From CAZDVK01 sp964508915 (GTDB lineage Bacteria; Pseudomonadota; Alphaproteobacteria; Paracaedibacterales; CAIULA01), in NCBI GenBank assembly GCA_964508915.1, contig CAZDVK010000019.1, positions 1 through 18,430 on the forward strand: a stretch of DNA of 18,430 bases, in the 5' to 3' direction. The notes under the pieces were generated by a model. The model saw nothing but the letters and a program-made list of their open reading frames with translations. It was not told the origin of the DNA and searched no databases. The first letter of the stretch is position 1. Every line of letters starts with the position of its first letter. Of the stretch, positions 1 to 5,641 are shown piece after piece. Both the position numbers and the translations under genes were made by a program.

Positions 1-230
1 TGGATTTCTGGGGGTTTCGCAAGGCCAGGTGGGCCCCTCACACAGGCGTAAAGGCAGAGCTGTGCTTTATTGGGCATTTTCTTAGGAATAAGCCAGGCAA
101 AAAGGCGGAGGTGTGCTTATAGGTGTTTCACACATATTGAAAGGCTTTTTACTAGTGAATCTAGTTTTTTATCTGTATCCAGAGCGTGAATTCTGTAGGT
201 TGAGGAGATTGAAAGGACACTTGGGTGTTT
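1..230. other. Left-edge region without a supported gene; imperfect direct repeat
   Basis: No convincing gene is seen; open frames here are short and lack ribosome-binding sites. A frame open from the left edge ends in TAG at 120-122, and I do not recognise the 39 residues it would encode. The visible structure is a direct repeat: AAAGGCAGAGCTGTGCTTTA starts at 51 and AAAGGCGGAGGTGTGCTTA starts at 102, 51 bp apart. The flanks also resemble each other: AGGTG..CTCACACA..AAAGGC at 27-55 and AGGTGTTTCACACA..AAAGGC at 121-145. A short stem ACAC-TTGG-GTGT followed by T5 lies near 218-234. Confidence 0.4.
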
Positions 231-845
231 TTATGAATCAACCCTCACTTGGCTCAGTAATTTTAAAGCCCCACGAACATTTTCTTTGGAGATATCTCCA
301 ATTTTCAAGAGGCCATGATCTTCCATTACTGGCCAAATTTTGTTAAAAAAGGCATCAATTTCATCTACAGAAGAAGGAAGCCTTTGCAAAAGTTTCCGCA
401 CATCAAACCTATCGTCCAAAATTTTTAATGATCTAACCATTTTTAAATTCATATCTTTATGAAGTGCTGTTTGTATATAGTCAAAGATAACACTCAATGT
501 TGAAGAGTCATGGGAATAAAGCCGGTTTCCTTCGTCAGATTCTTCGCACAAATAGTGAAACTTAAAAAGCCGCATTTTTGCCATAAGGGCACGTCCGCAT
601 AGGATGGAGAGGGTTTTTGATGTGGGGCGACTTGTTGCTTCATTAAATTTTTCAACAACGTCACCAAATAATTTGTTGCGTGGATGCTCTACTCTGAATG
701 GGCCAACGGGGCGCTCTGACATTCTGCTTCGAATTATTTCCTCAACACGGGAATCAACCTCAAGAAAAGGTTCATCTGTCGACGCGCCTGCATAGTATGA
801 ATGAAAAATAGTAACGATTATCAGAATTAAAAACTTAGCTTTCAC
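231..845 (-). CDS. Secreted protein of unknown function (204 aa)
   Basis: I do not recognise the family. The product starts with a clear Sec signal peptide: basic MKAK, a hydrophobic core (residues 4-13), then a small-residue site near AGA-ST at about residues 20-22. It should therefore be exported, probably to the periplasm or beyond. The mature part is about 180 residues, charged and apparently mostly helical, with two cysteines (one in ILCGRA, one in HYLCEE). The start is a GTG at 843-845, preceded by GGA seven bases upstream. The gene is read away from the MFS transporter gene, with a 272-bp AT-rich gap between them, so each must have its own promoter. The signal peptide and long open frame make it a believable gene; no function can be given. 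Confidence 0.75.
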   Translation of the reverse strand: MKAKFLILIIVTIFHSYYAGASTDEPFLEVDSRVEEIIRSRMSERPVGPFRVEHPRNKLFGDVVEKFNEATSRPTSKTLSILCGRALMAKMRLFKFHYLCEESDEGNRLYSHDSSTLSVIFDYIQTALHKDMNLKMVRSLKILDDRFDVRKLLQRLPSSVDEIDAFFNKIWPVMEDHGLLKIGDISKENVRGALKLLSQVRVDS

Positions 846-1117
846 AGAAATTCCGTATGAATATATGGCTCATATTAGAAAATTTGACATTTTATAATTA
901 ACAAATAGTTAATGAATATTTATTTAGTTTTTTCTTGTTGACGAATAAGGAAAATTTTGTAAAAATACACAAGTTAGCTATTTTAATATGGACTGTGTTT
1001 ATGAAAAGAATTGTCGTTGTTTGAAGTTTAAAAAGTAAGGTTTTCCGGGGGTTCTTGGGAAGCAATGGGTTTTTTGTGCCTGCTTATTTTTTAATTTAAA
1101 CATCGAGGATTTTTATT
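846..1117. promoter_or_regulatory. AT-rich divergent intergenic region
   Basis: This gap separates two divergently read genes and must hold both promoters. On the plus strand there are TTGACA (884-889) and TTGACG (938-943), but neither has a good -10 box at 16-18 bp. TTGTAA (957-962), 16 bp before TATTTT (979-984), is a passable sigma-70 pair for the downstream transporter. No operator palindrome stands out. Very short frames (for example ATG at 1001, stopping after seven codons) are not called as genes. Confidence 0.3.
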
Positions 1118-2305
1118 ATGACACATTTTATTGTGCCAGCTATCTGGCTTATTGTTCTTATCGTGGGGTTGCCCCAACTTTCTGAAACTGTCTATACACC
1201 GTCGTTGCCTGACATTGCACATACATTGTGCACGTCTGAGTCTATGGTGGAATATACACTGACAATTTATTTGTTTGGCTTTGCTGTTGGTTCACTGTTT
1301 TGGGGGAATATTTCCGATAAATATGGCCGAAAACCATGCATTTTAGCGGGAATTGTTGTTTTCATTGTTGGATGCATAGGGTGCTTTCTTTCATCAAGCA
1401 TTGGTTTGTTGATGTTAAGCCGCTTTGTGCAGGCATTTGGAGGTAGCATCGGCAGCGTTTTAGGGCAAGCCTTGTGCCGAGATTCTTTTCAAGGCCCTCA
1501 ATTGGGGCGTGCTTATTCCGTTATGGGAAGTGCTCTGGGTCTTTTTCCAGCCCTTGGCCCTGTGGTTGGTGGGGTGATCGCAGAAAATTTCCATTGGAGC
1601 CGGATTTTTCTGTTTTTGATACTTTTTGCTGTTATTTTGATGGTACTTGTTTTGATTCGTTTACCAGAAACACACAAAAAAAGTGATCAAAAGTCTGTAT
1701 CACTTATGACGACTGCAAAATCTTTAATGCGTGATAAATACGTCATTGGATATGGCCTTATTGTCGCTGCTTGTAACGGTATACAATTCAGTTACTTCGC
1801 AGAGGGGCCATTTTACTTAATGGAAGGACTTGGCCTTTCACCCAGTCGATACGGTTTTAGTTTTTTTCTAATAGCCATAGCCACTGTATTGGGGGGAATG
1901 TTTTCCAGAAAACTTCATAGTCGTTATTCATCAAAGGAAATAATGCAATATGGCATCGGCATTTTAATTTTATCGTCGTTGGCTTTTAGTTTTATTGCTT
2001 TGTCTCATGCCTATTTGTTCAGCATTCCTAAATTTGTCATGATTATATTGGCCCTTATAAGCTACATGAGCATTGTGTTTGGCATATGCATGACAACAAG
2101 CAATGCCCTGGCGCTGGCACTTGTGAACTATAAACATGCCATTGGAACGGCATCTAGCTTGTTTGGGTTTTTTTACTACTGTTTGATTTCTTTGTTCACG
2201 TTTGGCATGGGGGCTTTGCATAACGGGACGTTGCTTGTTATGCCACTTTATTTTTTGTTTTTAAGTTTTGTGATGCTCTTTGTTCAAAAAAGGGTCTTAA
2301 AATAG
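1118..2305 (+). CDS. MFS drug-efflux transporter, Bcr/CflA type
   Basis: This is an inner-membrane proton-driven exporter of the major facilitator superfamily. The 395-aa length and about twelve hydrophobic segments fit the drug:H+ antiporter-1 group. After the first membrane segment comes ETVYTPSLPDIA (residues 23-34), the form typical of Bcr/CflA proteins. Motif A between segments 2 and 3 reads GNISDKYGRK (63-72), the motif B arginine is R102 in SRFVQAFGG, and a motif-C-like stretch GLFPALGPVVGG covers 141-152. The ATG start has GAGGA at 1105-1109, eight bases upstream. The substrate cannot be read from sequence; related proteins export antibiotics, sulfonamides or small metabolites. It sits where bamA often stands in proteobacterial skp-lpxD clusters, but a hairpin and a separate -10-like box suggest it is not in that operon. 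Confidence 0.9.
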   Translation: MTHFIVPAIWLIVLIVGLPQLSETVYTPSLPDIAHTLCTSESMVEYTLTIYLFGFAVGSLFWGNISDKYGRKPCILAGIVVFIVGCIGCFLSSSIGLLMLSRFVQAFGGSIGSVLGQALCRDSFQGPQLGRAYSVMGSALGLFPALGPVVGGVIAENFHWSRIFLFLILFAVILMVLVLIRLPETHKKSDQKSVSLMTTAKSLMRDKYVIGYGLIVAACNGIQFSYFAEGPFYLMEGLGLSPSRYGFSFFLIAIATVLGGMFSRKLHSRYSSKEIMQYGIGILILSSLAFSFIALSHAYLFSIPKFVMIILALISYMSIVFGICMTTSNALALALVNYKHAIGTASSLFGFFYYCLISLFTFGMGALHNGTLLVMPLYFLFLSFVMLFVQKRVLK

Positions 2306-2320
2306 GCTTTTGAAAAAATT

Positions 2321-2370
2321 GCAAGCTGCTTTGTTGTGAACACCATTATGTTGCAGTAAAGCAGCTTTGC
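2321..2370 (+). terminator. Stem-loop after the MFS gene
   Basis: GCAAGCTGCTTT (2321-2332) pairs with AAAGCAGCTTTGC (2358-2370), with a single bulged base, across a 25-nt loop. It begins 15 bases after the transporter stop. No T-run follows directly, so it may act as a weak terminator or an mRNA-stabilising structure rather than a classic intrinsic terminator. Confidence 0.4.
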
Positions 2371-2401
2371 AGTTTCTGATGAAAAAAAAAGAAAGCTGTT
2401 C

Positions 2402-2407
2402 TATAGT
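2402..2407 (+). promoter_or_regulatory. Possible -10 box of the skp-lpxD-fabZ-lpxA operon
   Basis: TATAGT matches the sigma-70 -10 consensus at five of six positions and lies just upstream of the OmpH-like start. The -35 region is poor (ATGAAA at 17 bp spacing). The same hexamer is used in the better addB promoter candidate. Confidence 0.3.
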
Positions 2408-2439
2408 AGACCATCAATTTGTTTTATTTGTTTTGTGTT

Positions 2440-3024
2440 TTGAAAAATAAGATTCTTCAGACCATTGTTATTATTTTGGGCGCTCTTTCTGTTGTTGGGG
2501 CTTTGGTATACGTTTGGACACACCGCCCTGTGCCAATTCAAGCGCAGGCTGTTAAAATTGCCGTTGTGGATGGTTTAAAAATTAAAACAACGTCAAAACC
2601 ATTTATGAAGGTGCGGGAGCTGTTGGAAAATCAGCATGCCCAAGTGCATAAGGAAATTCTGGCACAAGAAAATGCCATTCGTCAGGAATATGACAGTTTA
2701 AAAACAAGCTTAAGCTCTATCGAAGATAAGAAAAAACAAAAACAAGAGTTAGATAAGAAGGTAGCAGAGCTTGAAAAAAATGTTCAAAAAAAGAAAGATG
2801 TTTTAACAAAGCAATTTTCTATTTTGGTGGAAAATATTGAAACTGCTATGAACGATGTCATTGCGGGGCTTGTTAAAGAACACGGGTTTAATTTGGTTCT
2901 TAATAAAAGTATTCAAGAAACGCGGGTCATCTTGTATCATGAGCCGTCCTTAGATATTACGGATGAAGTTATTCGTCGATTAGACGAAAAAATTAAAACT
3001 GTTGAACTGCCAGCTGTGTCGTGA
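2440..3024 (+). CDS. skp: OmpH/Skp-family periplasmic chaperone-like protein
   Basis: Skp/OmpH proteins hold unfolded outer-membrane proteins in the periplasm on their way to the BAM complex. From the preferred TTG at 2440 the protein is 194 aa. It opens with MKNK and a hydrophobic segment (about residues 5-26), then KIAVVDGLKI, the conserved first strand of the family. A long lysine/glutamine-rich coiled coil follows (about residues 50-125), then the typical C-terminus SLDITDEVIRRLDEKI. The start is uncertain: in-frame TTG codons also occur at 2419 and 2428, and none has a good Shine-Dalgarno sequence. The hydrophobic segment may be a cleaved signal (IQAQA just before VKIAVVD) or a membrane anchor. 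The gene ends 13 bases before lpxD, the usual order. The symbol rests on family and context. Confidence 0.8.
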   Translation: MKNKILQTIVIILGALSVVGALVYVWTHRPVPIQAQAVKIAVVDGLKIKTTSKPFMKVRELLENQHAQVHKEILAQENAIRQEYDSLKTSLSSIEDKKKQKQELDKKVAELEKNVQKKKDVLTKQFSILVENIETAMNDVIAGLVKEHGFNLVLNKSIQETRVILYHEPSLDITDEVIRRLDEKIKTVELPAVS

Positions 3025-3037
3025 ATGGAAGTAACCA

Positions 3038-4063
3038 ATGATAGATTCCCGTTTTTTTAAAATTTGTGGCCCTTTTTCATTAGATGATTTGTGTAAAATG
3101 GCCGACATTAAAAAGCCTGATAGCTTTTCTGGGGATGTTCTGTTTACAGCCACGGCGTCATTAACTGAGGCCAATCAAGACAGTGTTTCTTTTTTTCATA
3201 ATCCTAAATATTTGGATCAACTTAAAAATACACAGGCGGGGGCTTGTGTTGTTGCTGAAGAATTTGTCAGCCACGTGCCATCGGGTACTGTTCCGTTGGT
3301 TTCACAAAAACCTTATCGTGATTTTGCCAAAATTTGTACGGCATTTTACCCACGCAATAATGTGTATGAGGGCATACATTCTAGGGCTTTCATTGACCCT
3401 ACAGCCACAATAGGCAAGAATTGTTCGGTGGCCCCTGGTGTTGTTATTGAAGCGAATGTAACAATTGGTGACAACAGCGTTATTGGCCCTAACACGGTTA
3501 TTGAACGCGGATGCGTCATTGGTCAGAGTGCTGTAATTGAATCAAATGTAACCATAAGTCACACCATTATTGGTGATAAATTTTATGTTAAGCCGGGTGC
3601 CCGTATTGGCCAACCTGGGTTTGGATTCCACATGGATGAAAAAGGCCATTTTGATGTACCACAATTAGGGCGTGTTTTAATTGGCCATGATGTTCACATT
3701 GGCGCCAACGCAACCATTGACCGGGGAAGTCAAAGTGACACGATTATTGGAAATGGTGTTCGTATTGATAATTTGGTGCAAATTGCCCACAATGTGGAAG
3801 TTGGCGATGGCAGCGTATTAGTAGCCCAAGTGGGCATAGCGGGCAGCACAAAGCTGGGCCGTTTTGTTATTGCTGCAGGCCAGGTTGGTATTGCTGGACA
3901 TTTAAATATTGGTGATGGTGTCAAAATTGCTGCCCAAAGTGGGTTAATGCGTCACGTCAACAAAGGTGAAACGGTGGCTGGATCACCTGCTGTGTCTGTG
4001 CGTGATTGGCACCGGCAAACCCTTGTATTGCAAAGAATGGCTCAAGAAAAAGGAAAAAAATAA
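3038..4063 (+). CDS. lpxD: UDP-3-O-(3-hydroxyacyl)glucosamine N-acyltransferase LpxD
   Basis: LpxD performs the third step of lipid A synthesis, adding a 3-hydroxyacyl chain from acyl carrier protein to the amino group of UDP-3-O-acylglucosamine. The 341-aa length is normal. An N-terminal uridine-binding domain (about 1-105) is followed by a left-handed beta-helix of hexapeptide repeats (about 115-310, with units such as IGDNSV and IGKNCS). The signature GQPGFGF is at 191-197. The catalytic histidine is H251 in VQIAHNVEVG, matching His239 of E. coli LpxD. The ATG has GGAAG at 3027-3031. The stop overlaps the fabZ start by one base (TAATG), so the two are probably translationally coupled. Confidence 0.97.
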   Translation: MIDSRFFKICGPFSLDDLCKMADIKKPDSFSGDVLFTATASLTEANQDSVSFFHNPKYLDQLKNTQAGACVVAEEFVSHVPSGTVPLVSQKPYRDFAKICTAFYPRNNVYEGIHSRAFIDPTATIGKNCSVAPGVVIEANVTIGDNSVIGPNTVIERGCVIGQSAVIESNVTISHTIIGDKFYVKPGARIGQPGFGFHMDEKGHFDVPQLGRVLIGHDVHIGANATIDRGSQSDTIIGNGVRIDNLVQIAHNVEVGDGSVLVAQVGIAGSTKLGRFVIAAGQVGIAGHLNIGDGVKIAAQSGLMRHVNKGETVAGSPAVSVRDWHRQTLVLQRMAQEKGKK

Positions 4064-4542
4064 TGACCGATAACTATATTCCCATTTTAACAATTGATGA
4101 CATTATGGGCCTGATTCCCCATCGTTATCCTTTTTTACTGGTTGATCGTATGGAAGATGTTCGTTTGGGTGAAAGTGCCGTTGGCATTAAAAACGTTTCG
4201 ATGAACGAATGGTTTTTTCCGGGGCATTTTCCCAAAAGCCCTATTTTTCCAGGGGTTTTGATTATTGAGGCCATGGCCCAAACTGCAGGCGCGTTGGTTG
4301 TTAAAACGCTTCAAATGCAGCAGGGAACTTTTCAAAAAGAAAAGCAGCCTTTGGTGTATTTTATGTCAGTAGAGGAAGCAAAATTTAGAAAACCTGTTTT
4401 ACCGGGTGATACATTACGATTGAAAGTAACAAAAGACCGAAGTCGTGGCCCAGTTTGGCGATTCAAAGGTGAAGCGTGGGTGGGCGATCAACTGACAGAT
4501 GAAGCAACTTTTACAGCCATGATTGCGGAGCGTTCAGAATAA
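4063..4542 (+). CDS. fabZ: 3-hydroxyacyl-[acyl-carrier-protein] dehydratase FabZ
   Basis: FabZ is the cytoplasmic hot-dog-fold dehydratase of type II fatty acid synthesis, turning 3-hydroxyacyl-ACP into trans-2-enoyl-ACP. It draws on the same hydroxyacyl-ACP pool as LpxA and LpxD. The chosen ATG (4063) overlaps the lpxD stop and has AGGA at 4051-4054. An in-frame start at 4006 would add 19 residues but lies inside lpxD and is not needed. From 4063 the protein is 159 aa, the usual size. The substrate-tunnel motif IPHRYPFLLVDR is at 18-29. The catalytic pair is H55 in FFPGHFP and E69 in GVLIIEAMAQ, 14 residues apart as in characterised FabZ enzymes. Its stop overlaps the lpxA start as TAATG. 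Confidence 0.97.
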   Translation: MTDNYIPILTIDDIMGLIPHRYPFLLVDRMEDVRLGESAVGIKNVSMNEWFFPGHFPKSPIFPGVLIIEAMAQTAGALVVKTLQMQQGTFQKEKQPLVYFMSVEEAKFRKPVLPGDTLRLKVTKDRSRGPVWRFKGEAWVGDQLTDEATFTAMIAERSE

Positions 4543-5336
4543 TGTTCATTCATCCAACAGCTATTATCGACGAAGGCGCCACCCTTGGGAAAGATGTATA
4601 TATTGGCCCTTATTGTGTTGTCGGGAAAGACGTACATTTAGAAGATGGCGTTCATTTAGTGTCACATGTGTCTTTGTCAGGGCACTTACATATTGGTGAA
4701 AAAACGAAAATTTACCCTTTTGCTTCTTTGGGGCATCAGCCACAAGATTTGAAATACAAAGGGGAACCATCCAAAACTGTTATTGGAAAAAACACAACCA
4801 TCCGCGAATATGTAACTGTTCAGCCAGGCACCGAAGGGGGAGGGATGCTCACCTCTGTTGGGGATAATTGTCTGCTGATGGTTGGCTCTCATGTGGCGCA
4901 CGATTGCTGTGTGGGTAACCATGTGATTATGGCTAATAATGCAACGCTTGCAGGCCATGTAACCGTTCAAGATTATGTGATTATTGGTGGTTTATCAGCC
5001 GTGCAGCAATTTGTGCGTATCGGTGAACACGCAATTATTGGTGGTATGTCAGGCGTTGAAAAAGACGTAATCCCTTACGGTATGGTCATAGGGGAACGGG
5101 CATTTTTAAACGGGCTTAATTTGGTTGGCCTCAAACGCCGTGGCTTTTCCCAAGACAGTATTCAAAAACTTATGAAGCTATACGAAAAATTATTTGATGT
5201 AAAAAGCCAAAGCCCGTTCGCTGAAAGGTTCCAAGAAGCCCGCTTAGAATACACAGAAGATGATGTTGTTCATAACCTTCTTGGTTTTATTGAAACCCAA
5301 TCTAAACGAGCGTTTTGTATGCCGAAAGGGATATAA
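4542..5336 (+). CDS. lpxA: UDP-N-acetylglucosamine O-acyltransferase LpxA
   Basis: LpxA starts lipid A synthesis by moving a 3-hydroxyacyl chain from ACP to the 3-OH of UDP-GlcNAc. The 264-aa length is standard. Hexapeptide beta-helix repeats fill roughly residues 1-190 and a helical C-terminus follows. Active-site residues by alignment to E. coli: H117 and catalytic H120 in GSHVAHDC (E. coli H122, H125), H139 in LAGHV (H144), R199 in GLKRRGF (R204). E. coli H160 is replaced by Q155 (AVQQF). The chain-length ruler position, Gly173 in E. coli, is G168, which by that precedent would allow a long (about C14) hydroxyacyl chain. It is the last gene of the operon here: lpxI and lpxB do not follow, and a small minus-strand gene converges from the right. 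Confidence 0.96.
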   Translation: MFIHPTAIIDEGATLGKDVYIGPYCVVGKDVHLEDGVHLVSHVSLSGHLHIGEKTKIYPFASLGHQPQDLKYKGEPSKTVIGKNTTIREYVTVQPGTEGGGMLTSVGDNCLLMVGSHVAHDCCVGNHVIMANNATLAGHVTVQDYVIIGGLSAVQQFVRIGEHAIIGGMSGVEKDVIPYGMVIGERAFLNGLNLVGLKRRGFSQDSIQKLMKLYEKLFDVKSQSPFAERFQEARLEYTEDDVVHNLLGFIETQSKRAFCMPKGI

Positions 5337-5347
5337 GCCCGCTGTAC

Positions 5348-5515
5348 TTAGTCGTCTTCCTCAGGGGATTCAGCTTCTCCTTCCCCTTCACTGGGTTTTT
5401 CACAGCCACACTGCTCAGCACAAGTTGTGTCTTCTGCCTGTGGTGTGCTGGCGTGGGAATTTAAAATGGCTGCAAAAAACAAAACGAAGCTAATCAATCC
5501 CAATTTGCATTTCAT
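5348..5515 (-). CDS. Small secreted cysteine-containing acidic protein (55 aa)
   Basis: I recognise no family, but the reading frame is well supported. It starts at ATG (5513-5515) with AAAGGA about seven bases upstream. The product begins with a textbook signal peptide, MKCKLGLISFVLFFAAILNS then HA-ST, with likely cleavage after residue 22. The mature peptide is only about 33 residues. It holds a tight cysteine motif, TCAEQCGCE (C32, C36, C38), and an acidic tail rich in E, D, S, G and P (residues 39-55). Three close cysteines in an exported peptide could bind metal or form disulfides. The gene ends 11 bases from the lpxA stop, in convergent orientation, and its start faces addB across a 126-bp divergent promoter region. 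Confidence 0.7.
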   Translation of the reverse strand: MKCKLGLISFVLFFAAILNSHASTPQAEDTTCAEQCGCEKPSEGEGEAESPEEDD

Positions 5516-5534
5516 GTGCCTAATCCTTTCTTAA

Positions 5535-5559
5535 ATGGTCTGCTTTTTTCACAGACCAT
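5535..5559. promoter_or_regulatory. Perfect 8-bp inverted repeat between divergent genes
   Basis: ATGGTCTG (5535-5542) and CAGACCAT (5552-5559) are exact reverse complements around a 9-nt T-rich loop. The repeat lies 19 bases upstream of the 55-aa gene start and upstream of the addB promoter candidate. It could be an operator, or a hairpin in the small gene's leader. Its role is not known. Confidence 0.35.
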
Positions 5560-5579
5560 GGTAAGATTTTTCCAACTTT

Positions 5580-5608
5580 TTGCAAGTGTTTCTTAGATTC
5601 GTTATAGT
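5580..5608 (+). promoter_or_regulatory. Sigma-70-like promoter of addB
   Basis: TTGCAA (5580-5585) is followed after exactly 17 bp by TATAGT (5603-5608). Each is one or two changes from consensus. The expected start of transcription, near 5615, would give a very short leader before ATG 5622 and a leader of about 27 nt before the addB TTG start at 5642. Confidence 0.5.
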
Positions 5609-5641
5609 GGGGAAAAACAAAATGAATAGTCACGGCATCTT

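Noticed and set aside
113..346. 77-codon plus-strand frame overlapping the 204-aa gene
   Set aside because: It has no ribosome-binding site and runs antisense through the end of the better-supported secreted-protein gene.
1001..1024. ATG frame MKRIVVV before the MFS gene
   Set aside because: It stops after seven codons. The start resembles many dehydrogenase N-termini, but no continuation is seen in another frame.
988..1038. 16-codon cysteine-containing frame (MDCVYEKNCRCLKFKK)
   Set aside because: It has no ribosome-binding site and is too short to support without conservation.
4006..4062. Upstream in-frame start for fabZ adding 19 residues
   Set aside because: It lies inside lpxD, gives an atypical basic N-terminus, and the ATG at 4063 has a Shine-Dalgarno sequence and the usual TAATG overlap.
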